Shown piece by piece: positions 1 through 6,050 of a stretch of 10,855 bases of DNA. The notes beneath the pieces were generated by a model that was not told the origin of the DNA, searched no databases, and saw nothing but the letters and a program-made list of their open reading frames with translations. Where the stretch lies: positions 1-10,855 of the forward strand of contig JAUXIP010000039.1 in assembly GCA_030620935.1 (NCBI GenBank), written 5' to 3'. This DNA is from Deltaproteobacteria bacterium. GTDB taxonomy: Bacteria; Desulfobacterota_B; Binatia; UBA9968. Each line of letters begins with the position of its first letter. Within the stretch, counting starts at the first letter, position 1. The position numbers and the translations under genes are program-made.

Positions 1-153
1 AAGTTTTCTGAACCATATAAACTCACATATTTACCTCTCATCACAACATATATAGGTGGCATTCTAGGTGTGATATTGTGTTTTGTATTAGAAAAAATAA
101 TAAAACCTAACAAACAGCTCAAGCACGACGCGCACAATGCGCGCGCGTCTTAG
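1..153 (+). CDS. C-terminal end of an integron-cassette membrane protein (partial)
   Basis: The frame is open from the first base and stops at TAG 151-153, giving a 50-residue C-terminal fragment. Residues 11-36 are a hydrophobic stretch (roughly TYLPLITTYIGG followed by ILGVILCFVLEKII), probably one transmembrane helix, followed by a basic tail. The last 15 or so residues are encoded by the attC site that begins at 105, so the C-terminus is recombination-site sequence rather than conserved protein; this is common in cassette genes. The coding part is visibly AT-rich, unlike everything downstream, which fits a separately acquired cassette. The family is not recognisable from this fragment and the start lies outside the window. 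Confidence 0.6.
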   Translation, partial: KFSEPYKLTYLPLITTYIGGILGVILCFVLEKIIKPNKQLKHDAHNARAS

Positions 154-167
154 CCGAGCCGTTAGGC
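105..167 (+). other. attC recombination site 1
   Basis: The R'' box ACCTAAC (105-111) is complementary at six of seven bases to the R' box GTTAGGC (161-167). Between them are an L''-like segment (GCTCAAG, 117-123), a GC-rich imperfect inverted repeat (ACGACGCGC against GCGCGCGCGT) around a short loop, and an L'-like segment (CTTAGCCGAGC). The 63-bp length and the RYYYAAC...GTTRRRY frame are those of integron attC sites. Recombination would occur between G161 and T162, ending the upstream cassette and starting the next. Confidence 0.8.
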
Positions 168-642
168 CTGAAGAGAAAAAAGGTCGACTGACGGTGCAGG
201 AAACACACGAAACTGCTATCTCTCGTGAAAGGCGACTCTTTCGCCGAGTCGTTGCAGTATTAGCTCTTCTCGGCGTCAGCACCGTAGCCGGCGTATTCTT
301 ACTTTTCCTAGCTCGCGATATTGCTAACGCCGAACCATGGATGATGGAAGTATTTCGCTCCCATCCCTCGGCCGTTTTAGGCTTGCCTACCGGAGCGCTT
401 GCAGCACTATGCATCGTACTCTTCTTGGAGTTTAAGACTGGGCCCATTGAGTTCGAGGCGCTTGGCCTAAAGTTTCGCGGAGCCGCAGGAGAGATAGTCC
501 TTTGGGTAGTTTGCTTCCTTGCTATCGTAGCTGCGATAAAGATCCTTTGGTGAGTTGTAGGCCTAATAAGGCGCTGCAGCTGACGGCCAACCCGCGGCTA
601 GATCCGACGGGCCTACAGCCCGCAGCTGAGCCGCGAACCCCG
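162..642 (+). mobile_element. Integron gene cassette with small membrane protein
   Basis: This is the unit between the G|TT cut of attC 1 and the G|TT cut of attC 2, 481 bp with one ORF and its own attC at the 3' end. Its first bases (TTAGGC, 162-167) are the exact complement of GCCTAA in its own R'' box (561-566), as expected when the cassette circularises and R' is rebuilt from the cassette's first six bases. No promoter is visible inside it, so expression would come from upstream. Confidence 0.75.
194..553 (+). CDS. Cassette-encoded three-helix membrane protein
   Basis: This 119-residue hypothetical membrane protein has hydrophobic segments at about residues 18-39, 59-80 and 100-118. The second and third are joined by a conserved-looking loop, GPIEFEALGLKFRGAAGEIV. 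Small proteins ending in this loop plus a helix and a lysine-containing tail look like a family I associate with environmental integron cassettes; function unknown. Start choice: an ATG at 137 is in frame but lies inside attC 1, upstream of the cassette boundary at 162. GTG 194, preceded by AGG at 181-183, is the first plausible start inside the cassette. The coding potential is real (hydrophobic pattern, position between two attC sites) but the start is uncertain. Confidence 0.65.
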   Translation: MQETHETAISRERRLFRRVVAVLALLGVSTVAGVFLLFLARDIANAEPWMMEVFRSHPSAVLGLPTGALAALCIVLFLEFKTGPIEFEALGLKFRGAAGEIVLWVVCFLAIVAAIKILW

Positions 643-648
643 TTAGCC
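561..648 (+). other. attC recombination site 2
   Basis: R'' is GCCTAAT (561-567) and R' is GTTAGCC (642-648), each one base off consensus. The arms GCGCTGCAGCTGACGG (571-586) and CCGCAGCTGAGCCGC (620-634) pair around CAGCTG with a bulged G before it, matching the extrahelical base of attC sites. The interior (587-619) is longer than in sites 1 and 3, giving 88 bp in total, within the usual attC size range. The site starts seven bases after the stop codon at 553. Confidence 0.75.
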
Positions 649-1302
649 CGTCCGGGGCCACCACCATGAAACCCTTTGCATCGTTGATCAACGAGGTCCG
701 GGCTTGCACGATATGTGCGTCACACTTGCCTCACGGCCCTCGTCCCATCCTTCAACTGCACCCTAAAGCTCGACTGCTTATTGCCGGTCAAGCCCCGGGA
801 CGGAAGGTCCATGAGTCCGGAAAGCCATTTGATGATGCCAGCGGGGAGAGATTGCGCGAGTGGATGGGCGTGACGCGCGATGTGTTCTACAATCCGGAGT
901 TCGTGGCAATTCTACCAATGGGTTTCTGTTACCCCGGCACGGGGAGGACAGGAGATCTTCCACCGCGAGCAGAGTGTGCGCCCGCGTGGCGCGAGCAACT
1001 GCTCCGTCGCCTTCGACACTTGGAGGTCACGTTGGTGATCGGACAGTACGCGCAGGAGTATCACCTGGATGAAGCGAAACCGTTGCTGACAGAGAACGTG
1101 CGAGCATGGCGCAAATACTGGCCCAGTACGGTTCCGCTGCCGCACCCGAGTCCCAGAAACAATATTTGGCTTCGCCGGAATCCGTGGTTCGAGGCGGATC
1201 TACTGCCATTGCTGCGGCAACGGGTCGAGGCAGTTCTTTCAAAGTGAAGTGGGCTAACAACGGCATGCAGCGGACAGCGTTGCGCGCCGCTGATGCCGAC
1301 CG
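643..1302 (+). mobile_element. Integron gene cassette with uracil-DNA glycosylase-like gene
   Basis: This 660-bp cassette lies between the cut points of attC 2 and attC 3. Its leading bases, with the junction G, read GTTAGCC (642-648), the perfect complement of its own R'' box GGCTAAC (1252-1258). Because both boxes deviate from the general consensus in a matching way, chance is an unlikely explanation. One ORF fills nearly all of the cassette. Confidence 0.75.
666..1247 (+). CDS. Uracil-DNA glycosylase family protein, four-cysteine type
   Basis: This 193-residue protein of the uracil-DNA glycosylase superfamily would excise uracil or related deaminated bases from DNA for base-excision repair. 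Motif A is GQAPG (residues 41-45), in place of the GEAPG of family 4 enzymes, and motif B is HPSPR (140-144). Cysteines at 14, 17, 88 and 104 (C-x2-C, then C-x15-C) match the arrangement of the iron-sulfur ligands in family 4/5 glycosylases, so a 4Fe-4S cluster is likely. Other family-like stretches are GKPFDDASG (52-60), ILPMGFCYPG (82-91) and RNNIWL (144-149). The length is close to full size. The start ATG 666 is 18 bp into the cassette behind a weak GGGG-containing leader. The gene is the sole cargo of a cassette. Substrate specificity within the superfamily cannot be read from sequence alone. Confidence 0.85.
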   Translation: MKPFASLINEVRACTICASHLPHGPRPILQLHPKARLLIAGQAPGRKVHESGKPFDDASGERLREWMGVTRDVFYNPEFVAILPMGFCYPGTGRTGDLPPRAECAPAWREQLLRRLRHLEVTLVIGQYAQEYHLDEAKPLLTENVRAWRKYWPSTVPLPHPSPRNNIWLRRNPWFEADLLPLLRQRVEAVLSK

Positions 1303-1308
1303 TTGAGG
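1252..1308 (+). other. attC recombination site 3 (last in array)
   Basis: R'' is GGCTAAC (1252-1258) and the R' position reads GTTGAGG (1302-1308). The arms CGGCATGCAGCGG (1261-1273) and CCGCTGATGCCG (1287-1298) pair perfectly over 12 bp except for a single unpaired G at 1267, the hallmark extrahelical base of a folded attC bottom strand. A short inner stem (AGCG 1275-1278 with CGC 1284-1286) and a small loop complete it. The arm shares TGCAGC-x-GAC with attC 2 (575-584 and 1266-1275). No further cassette follows, so this closes the array. Confidence 0.85.
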
Positions 1309-1534
1309 CTGTAGGGTAAGTCCAAAATCCACGTTTCCGAGAAAATTAATGAGCGATAATTCAAGCAGTTACGAAATTGGATATGTCCGACAATAGGATT
1401 TTTCTACAGACTCGTTAGACAACTATGCTATTACGCTTTTTGCCTCGGTAATCCCGACCTGCGGTAGTTTGCGACTCCTCGATTTACAATAATCCCGATC
1501 TTTCATCCGTGGCGACGGTCTCTTACGGCAAGGG

Positions 1535-1561
1535 TTGAGACCGGATCGAACTCTGTGTAAT
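1535..1561 (+). promoter_or_regulatory. Weak candidate promoter for the molybdenum hydroxylase operon
   Basis: TTGAGA (1535-1540, five of six to the -35 consensus) is followed after 15 bp by TGTAAT (1556-1561, five of six to the -10 consensus). The spacing is short and the -35 overlaps the right arm of the 1516-1543 inverted repeat, which could serve as an operator. It is the best match in the gap but could be chance. Confidence 0.2.
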
Positions 1562-1582
1562 AAGGTATGGCTGGAGAAGGGT

Positions 1583-1625
1583 CGAGAAGGCGTGAGGCGT
1601 GAGGTGGGAGGCGAGAGGGCGGGAA
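1583..1625 (+). repeat. Degenerate GC-rich heptamer repeat upstream of operon
   Basis: Successive seven-base units read CGTGAGG (1591-1597), CGTGAGG (1598-1604), TGGGAGG (1605-1611), CGAGAGG (1612-1618) and GCGGGAA (1619-1625), with a further related copy CGAGAAGG just before (1583-1590). It is strongly purine-biased on the + strand and sits in the leader of the first operon gene. An in-frame GTG (1599) inside the tract is repeat sequence, not a credible start. Confidence 0.65.
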
Positions 1626-1640
1626 AGATTCGGAGGGAAT

Positions 1641-2138
1641 ATGACTGTTGAGGTAGAGCGCATAGCGATTCCCATAAACGTTACGGTCAACGGTGTCAAA
1701 CATCAGGCAGAAGTGGAGCCGCGGACGTTGCTCGTCTATTTTCTGCGGGAGCATCTGAGCCTGACCGGCACGCACGTCGGTTGCGATACGAGCCAGTGCG
1801 GCGCCTGCACGATTCTTATGAATGGCCGGGCCGTAAAGTCGTGCACGATCCTGGCGGTCCAAGCCGATGGGGCGGAGATCACGACGATCGAAGGCCTCGC
1901 TCGCGAAGGAGCGTTGCATCCCGTGCAGGAGGGTTTTCGTGAGAAGCACGGCTTGCAATGCGGCTACTGCACACCGGGTATGATCATGACTGCTGTGGAT
2001 CTGCTGAAGACGAATCCGAAACCGACCGAGGAGGAAATCAGGCACGCGCTGGAGGGCAACCTGTGTCGTTGCACCGGCTATGTCAACATCGTCGAAGCCA
2101 TCAAATGGGCGGCCCATCAAGGCCAAAGTCAAAAGTAA
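1641..2138 (+). CDS. Molybdenum hydroxylase small subunit, two [2Fe-2S] clusters (CoxS/XdhA-like)
   Basis: This 165-residue iron-sulfur subunit of a xanthine-dehydrogenase-family (CO-dehydrogenase-like) enzyme passes electrons from the molybdenum site toward FAD. The N-terminal plant-type ferredoxin domain has [10 protein letters not shown] with Cys 48, 53 and 56 plus Cys 68. The C-terminal helical domain carries the second cluster: Cys 107 and 110 (QCGYCTPGM) and Cys 142 and 144 (LCRCTGY). All eight ligands are present and length is typical. The start at ATG 1641 is set by GGAGGG at 1632-1637; an upstream in-frame GTG at 1599 would add 14 residues of repeat-derived sequence. Oddly, the last few codons (GQSQK, TAA) are encoded by an A-rich heptamer tract that runs on into the spacer. 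The medium subunit starts 23 bp after the stop. Confidence 0.95.
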   Translation: MTVEVERIAIPINVTVNGVKHQAEVEPRTLLVYFLREHLSLTGTHVGCDTSQCGACTILMNGRAVKSCTILAVQADGAEITTIEGLAREGALHPVQEGFREKHGLQCGYCTPGMIMTAVDLLKTNPKPTEEEIRHALEGNLCRCTGYVNIVEAIKWAAHQGQSQK

Positions 2139-2148
2139 AAAGGCAAAA
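2121..2148 (+). repeat. A-rich heptamer tract at the small/medium subunit junction
   Basis: Four consecutive seven-base units, GGCCAAA (2121-2127), GTCAAAA (2128-2134), GTAAAAA (2135-2141) and GGCAAAA (2142-2148), straddle the end of the small-subunit gene. The stop codon TAA (2136-2138) lies within the GTAAAAA unit. The 18-mer AAAAGTAAAAAGGCAAAA (2131-2148) recurs exactly at 3032-3049 after the next gene. Confidence 0.8.
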
Positions 2149-2161
2149 ATAAGAGGAAAAG

Positions 2162-3025
2162 ATGTTTCCGGCTAGCTTCAGATATGTCGCGGCGCGCTCG
2201 GTGGAAGAAGCGATCGAGCTTTTAACCAAGTATGGCGAGGACGCCAAATTGCTGGCTGGAGGACACAGCCTCCTCCCGGCCATGAAGCTCCGGCTGGCCG
2301 CGCCGCGCTACCTTATCGACATTGGAAGGTTGCCCGGTCTCAGCGGTGTTCGCATCGACGGGGAGACCCTGGCGATCGGCGCCCTGACCGTGCACGCTGA
2401 TGTCGCCTCATCGGAGCTCGTCCGTGAGCGCCTTCCCGGCCTGGCTGAAGCAGCCTCGGTGATCGGAGACGTGCAGGTGCGCAATCGCGGCACCATCGGC
2501 GGAAGTGTTGCCCACGCCGATCCGGGGGCCGACTTTCCCGTCATCCTGACCGCGTTGGATGCCTCGTTCGTATTGATATCGCCCTCGGGCAGACGAACGG
2601 TCCCTGCAGATGATTTCTTCATCGACTTCTTCACCACGGTCACTGCGCCCAATGAAGTGCTGACGGAAATTCGCGTCCCGCTGCCACCTTCGGGAGCAGG
2701 TACGGCCTATGCCAAGCTGGGCCATCCGGCATCCGGATATGTCGTTGTGAGTGCGGGGGCACTGGTGATCCGGGAAGTATCCGGCCAATGCACCTCGGCC
2801 CGGATCGCGATCGGCGGGTTGGGCAGCGGTCCGCTCCGCGCGGCGGCCACCGAGGCAACGTTGCAAGGACAACCGCTTACTCCGGAAGTTATCGCCGTTG
2901 CAGCGGCCAAGGCGGTCGAAGGAGCGGATCCGGACGATGACGTGTACGCCAGCGCGGACTACAAGCGTCACATGGCGACGGTTTACGCTCGAAAGGCGAT
3001 TGAGAAGGCGGCAGAGGGTAAGTAA
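2162..3025 (+). CDS. Molybdenum hydroxylase medium subunit, FAD-binding (CoxM-like)
   Basis: This 287-residue FAD subunit of the same heterotrimer transfers electrons from the iron-sulfur clusters to the terminal acceptor. The two FAD-contact motifs of the CoxM/xanthine-dehydrogenase flavin fold are clear: AGGHSLLP (residues 32-39, family AGGxSLxP) and TIGGSVAHADPGAD (111-124, family TIGGxxxxxDPxxD). A C-terminal CO-dehydrogenase flavoprotein domain follows from about residue 175 to 285. The length is normal. The start ATG 2162 follows GAGG (2153-2156). The gene ends GGT-AAG-TAA, with the stop inside the first GTAAAAA unit of the next A-rich tract. It is co-directional with, and part of one operon with, its neighbours on both sides. 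Confidence 0.95.
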   Translation: MFPASFRYVAARSVEEAIELLTKYGEDAKLLAGGHSLLPAMKLRLAAPRYLIDIGRLPGLSGVRIDGETLAIGALTVHADVASSELVRERLPGLAEAASVIGDVQVRNRGTIGGSVAHADPGADFPVILTALDASFVLISPSGRRTVPADDFFIDFFTTVTAPNEVLTEIRVPLPPSGAGTAYAKLGHPASGYVVVSAGALVIREVSGQCTSARIAIGGLGSGPLRAAATEATLQGQPLTPEVIAVAAAKAVEGADPDDDVYASADYKRHMATVYARKAIEKAAEGK

Positions 3026-3102
3026 AAAGGCAAAAGTAAAAAGGCAAAAAAAGGCAAAAGGTAAAAACAAAGGTGAAAACGGAAAGATGAAAGCGGAAGG
3101 GA
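3018..3102 (+). repeat. A-rich heptamer tract between medium and large subunit genes
   Basis: Units GTAAAAA (3022-3028), GGCAAAA (3029-3035), GTAAAAA (3036-3042) and GGCAAAA (3043-3049) form a clean tandem of period 7, or 14 if paired. Then come a three-base slip (AAA), GGCAAAA (3053-3059), GGTAAAAA, and progressively degenerate GG-plus-A units to about 3102. The medium-subunit stop TAA (3023-3025) lies in the first unit, in the same register as at the small-subunit junction. The tract is almost purely purine on the coding strand. Any reading frame across it is lysine-rich filler. Confidence 0.85.
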
Positions 3103-3136
3103 CAGACAAGAGAAGATGGAACTTAAGGATGGAGAT

Positions 3137-5446
3137 ATGACGAATCAACACGGTGGGAGCGGGCTAATCGGCGCATCGATTCGCCGGGTCGAAGACAAGG
3201 TTCTGGTTACCGGTAAAGGATTTTATACCGACGATATCCAATTGCCGGGAATGCTTCATCTGGTGTTCCTACGCAGTCCCTACCCGCACGCTAAAATTAT
3301 TTCCACCAATACGAATGCGGCAAAGGCGGTGCCGGGCGTCGAGGCCGTCTTGACCGGCGCCGACCTGAGCGAAAGGTTGAACGTGCCTGCAGGCGCGATG
3401 GTGCGGGGTATGAAGATACCGCCGCATCCCTTGCTGGCGCGAGGAGCAGTGCACGCGGCGGGCACTCCGGTGGCTGCCGTTGCGGCGCAAAGCCAAGCGG
3501 TCGCTCAGGATGCCGTCGACTCCATCGAGGTCGAATACGAAGCGCTCCCTTTGGTCGTGAATGCCGAAAAGGCGCTGGAGCCCGGCGCGCCGCTGGCCCG
3601 CGAGGAGCTGGACAGTAACGTCTGCTACGTCGTGACGAAAAAAGGCGGCGACGTGGACAAGGCATTCGCTGATGCCGACCATATCGTGCGGATGCATATC
3701 GCCAGCCCGCGTTTGGTCGCGATGGCGATCGAGCCCAGAGGCATCGTGGCAAAGCCGGAACCGATCGGGGATCTGACCGCCTGGATTTCCACTCAGAGCC
3801 CGCACCGTGTGCGCGAAAATCTGGCAAACGCAATCGGTTTTCCCGAGCACAGGATTCGTGTGATCGCGCCCGACGTCGGCGGAGGCTTCGGTAGCAAGGG
3901 ACCCCTTTACCAAGAGTATGCGCTGGCCTGTTACTTGGCGCTCAAGCTGGGTCGGCCGGTGAAATGGATCTCCACGCGCAGCGAGGATTTCGTCACGACG
4001 AATCAAGGCCGCGATCAGGCGATGACTTCCGAGCTAGCGCTCAAACGGGACGGCACCATGCTCGGATTGAAGGTCCGCGTGGTGGCGAACCTGGGGGCCT
4101 ACCTGCAGTCCAACACGGCGGGTCCGCCCCAGCGTATGATGAGCATGGGACCGGGCTGTTATCAGATCCCAAACTGCCACGTCGAGGTAGCAGCGGTTTT
4201 TACCAACACCGTCTCCACCGGTCCGTATCGAGGCGCCGGGAGGCCGGAGTCGGTGCTGAATATCGAGCGGCTGATCGACAAGGCGGCGCGGGACTTGGGC
4301 ATGGACCGTCTGGAAATCCGGCGCAAGAATTTTATTCGGCCGGAGCAGTTCCCGTACAAGACAGGCGTCGGAGTGGAATACGACTCCGGCGACTACGAGA
4401 AGTCACTCGCGGAGGCACTGCGATTGTCGAACTATGACGACCTGATACGCTACCGAGACGATGCTCGGAAACACGGCGAATTGGTCGGGGTAGGTGTTTC
4501 GACCTTCGTAGAGCCGAGCGGCGGCGCAGGCTTTGAAAGCGGGACGGTTCGGGTGGAACGGACCGGAGAGATCACAGTGCTCACCGGAGCCAGTTCCCAC
4601 GGGCAGGGACACGAGACCGCGTTTGCACAGGTTGCCGCCGAGAAGATGCGCGTCTCCATGGACCATGTAGCCATTCGGCACGGCGATACGATGGCGGTCC
4701 AGCAGGGTGTCGGTACGTTCGGTAGCCGGAGCGCCGTAATGGCTGGCGGGGCCATGGCCGTCGCGATTGAACGGGTGATTGGAAAGGCTCGCCGCATCGC
4801 CGCACATTTGCTCGAAGCGGCGCCCGAGGACATTGTTCAGGCAGACGGCGGCTTCGCCGTGGCGGGAGTGCCGGACCGGACCGTTACGTGGCGCAGGGTC
4901 GCAGCCGCCGCACACGGAAAACTTCCGCGTGGGATAGAGCCGGGACTGCAAGAGACGGTTTTTTTCGATCCCAAGCGCGAGGCGTGGGGCTTTGGTGCCC
5001 ATGTGGCGCTGGTCAGAATCGACCGTGAAACGGGGATCCCTTCCATCGAAAAGCTCGTGGTTGTCGATGACTGCGGCGTGATCATCAACCCCATGATTGT
5101 CGAGGGTCAAGTTCACGGTGGCGTAGCGCAAGGGCTCGGCGAGGCATTTCGGGAAGAGATGCTCTACGGTGAGGACGGCCAGGCGCTCACGGGCTCATTA
5201 ATAAATTATGCGGTTCCGCGCGCAAGTGACATGCCTCCGCTGATCCTTGGGGAAACGGTGACACCGAATCCTTTCAGCCCCCTGGGGGTCAAGGGCGTGG
5301 GCGAGGCCGGCTGCAACGGCGCGCCACCTGCGCTCGCCAACGCCGTCATGGACGCCTTGGCTCCCCTCGGTATCGACCACATCGATATGCCCTATACGGC
5401 GCCCAAGCTCTGGGCGGCGATACGAAAGGCAGAGGAGAAAAGCTAG
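3137..5446 (+). CDS. Molybdenum hydroxylase large subunit, molybdopterin-binding (xanthine dehydrogenase family)
   Basis: This 769-residue catalytic subunit should bind the molybdenum pterin cofactor and hydroxylate or oxidise a small substrate. The N-terminus (GASIRRVEDKVLVTGKGFYTDDI) is typical of CoxL-like chains. Cofactor motifs are GGGFGS (248-253), HGQGHET (488-494) and the C-terminal GVGEAG, with the catalytic glutamate at 723. The active-site loop at 363-369 reads PYRGAGR. True form I CO dehydrogenase has a cysteine-bearing CSFR loop here, so this is a form II or other xanthine-dehydrogenase-family hydroxylase and its substrate is unknown. The start is placed at ATG 3137 because AAGGA (3125-3129) is correctly spaced; ATG 3116 is seven codons upstream. 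It is the last gene of the operon, with no cofactor-insertion gene (XdhC, CoxD/E/F) following. Confidence 0.93.
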   Translation: MTNQHGGSGLIGASIRRVEDKVLVTGKGFYTDDIQLPGMLHLVFLRSPYPHAKIISTNTNAAKAVPGVEAVLTGADLSERLNVPAGAMVRGMKIPPHPLLARGAVHAAGTPVAAVAAQSQAVAQDAVDSIEVEYEALPLVVNAEKALEPGAPLAREELDSNVCYVVTKKGGDVDKAFADADHIVRMHIASPRLVAMAIEPRGIVAKPEPIGDLTAWISTQSPHRVRENLANAIGFPEHRIRVIAPDVGGGFGSKGPLYQEYALACYLALKLGRPVKWISTRSEDFVTTNQGRDQAMTSELALKRDGTMLGLKVRVVANLGAYLQSNTAGPPQRMMSMGPGCYQIPNCHVEVAAVFTNTVSTGPYRGAGRPESVLNIERLIDKAARDLGMDRLEIRRKNFIRPEQFPYKTGVGVEYDSGDYEKSLAEALRLSNYDDLIRYRDDARKHGELVGVGVSTFVEPSGGAGFESGTVRVERTGEITVLTGASSHGQGHETAFAQVAAEKMRVSMDHVAIRHGDTMAVQQGVGTFGSRSAVMAGGAMAVAIERVIGKARRIAAHLLEAAPEDIVQADGGFAVAGVPDRTVTWRRVAAAAHGKLPRGIEPGLQETVFFDPKREAWGFGAHVALVRIDRETGIPSIEKLVVVDDCGVIINPMIVEGQVHGGVAQGLGEAFREEMLYGEDGQALTGSLINYAVPRASDMPPLILGETVTPNPFSPLGVKGVGEAGCNGAPPALANAVMDALAPLGIDHIDMPYTAPKLWAAIRKAEEKS

Positions 5447-5496
5447 GGGCACGTGGTGCGCACCCTCGCTGGATGCTTATCGAAAGGAGGGCGTGT

Positions 5497-5997
5497 ATGA
5501 GTAATTATGGTCAGTTCGTTGGGACCGTAAAGGCCGAGTGGTTGGAATCCGGCCGTAAGATGAAGCTACTCGAGGATTTCATCTACATCGATCCCGGTAA
5601 CTACAAATGGAAGGCTCCGAAGGATTCCATCGTCGACGGAGCATCTATCCCGAGGCTACTCTGGACTGTGGTAGGGCCACCTTTTGCCGGAAGGTATCGG
5701 GACGCGTCGGTGGTGCACGATGTTGCGTGTGATCAGAAGTCAGAACCCTGGAAAAACGTTCATCGAATGTTTTTCTACGCTTGCCTATGTGGTGGGGTCG
5801 GAGAAAAGAAAGCGAAGCTTATGTTCTGGGCGGTTCGGAGTTTTGGCCCAAGGTGGGGTCCAGAGGCGGAAGCTGCGAGCCCGAAAGCCCCGACAAGCGA
5901 TGCCGATCTTAGAAAACAAATTGAGGCTATGGAGCAGCTCATCGAACGCGAAAATCCAAGCCTCGAACGCCTTGAGGAATTCTCGGAACCTTACTAA
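5497..5997 (+). CDS. DUF1353 family protein
   Basis: This 166-residue protein shows the DUF1353 signature: VDGASIPR (residues 46-53), then a Gly-Pro-rich turn GPPFAGRY (60-67) and an HD pair at 74-75 within ASVVHDVAC. The family is small and found in phages and accessory regions, with no firmly established biochemical role known to me. The C-terminal 45 residues are charged and probably helical. The start ATG 5497 has a near-perfect AGGAGG (5485-5490) six bases upstream; ATG 5473 would add eight residues and lies ahead of that site. The 50-bp gap after the large-subunit gene contains a 10-bp palindrome (GGTGCGCACC, 5455-5464). Co-transcription with the hydroxylase operon is possible but functional linkage is doubtful. 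Confidence 0.8.
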   Translation: MSNYGQFVGTVKAEWLESGRKMKLLEDFIYIDPGNYKWKAPKDSIVDGASIPRLLWTVVGPPFAGRYRDASVVHDVACDQKSEPWKNVHRMFFYACLCGGVGEKKAKLMFWAVRSFGPRWGPEAEAASPKAPTSDADLRKQIEAMEQLIERENPSLERLEEFSEPY

Positions 5998-6050
5998 AAA
6001 GGAGAAACGGTGCTTCCGACGTTGGGCCTCTAACACTTCGCTTCACGTTG

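Larger units (their letters stand above)
1309..1640. other. Non-coding gap between cassette array and molybdenum hydroxylase operon
   Basis: About 330 bp without a credible gene. The left part (1310-1500) is AT-richer than its surroundings and shows nothing identifiable. At 1516-1543 a 7-bp inverted repeat (CGGTCTC...GAGACCG) encloses 14 bases. A weak promoter candidate follows, then a GC-rich period-7 tract, then a strong Shine-Dalgarno sequence (GGAGGG, 1632-1637) just ahead of the first operon gene. The transcription start of the operon most likely lies here. Confidence 0.5.

Noticed and set aside
137..193. Upstream ATG extension of the cassette membrane protein
   Set aside because: The ATG lies inside attC 1, before the cassette boundary at 162, so it cannot belong to the mobile unit's own gene; the added residues are attC-encoded.
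1414..1420. GTTAGAC, an exact GTTRRRY box, as a fourth attC or attI site
   Set aside because: No matching R'' box or paired arms exist upstream or downstream within attC range.
1599..1640. GTG start 14 codons upstream for the small iron-sulfur subunit
   Set aside because: The extension is translated heptamer repeat, and ATG 1641 has its own strong GGAGGG site.
2121..3102. CRISPR array
   Set aside because: Repeats are contiguous seven-base units without spacers or a constant repeat of CRISPR length.
3116..3136. ATG 3116 as start of the large subunit
   Set aside because: The purine stretch is immediately adjacent to that ATG, while AAGGA is well spaced before ATG 3137 and the family N-terminus fits the latter.
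2898..3140. 80-residue + strand ORF across the medium/large subunit junction
   Set aside because: Its product is Arg/Lys-rich filler from an alternate frame and the A-rich tract.
2408..3151. Long reverse-strand ORF opposite the FAD subunit gene
   Set aside because: It is an antisense shadow of a gene with clear FAD motifs, and its start lies in the A-rich repeat tract.
3137..5446. Assignment as genuine aerobic CO dehydrogenase (coxL)
   Set aside because: The diagnostic Cys-containing active-site loop is replaced by PYRGAGR.
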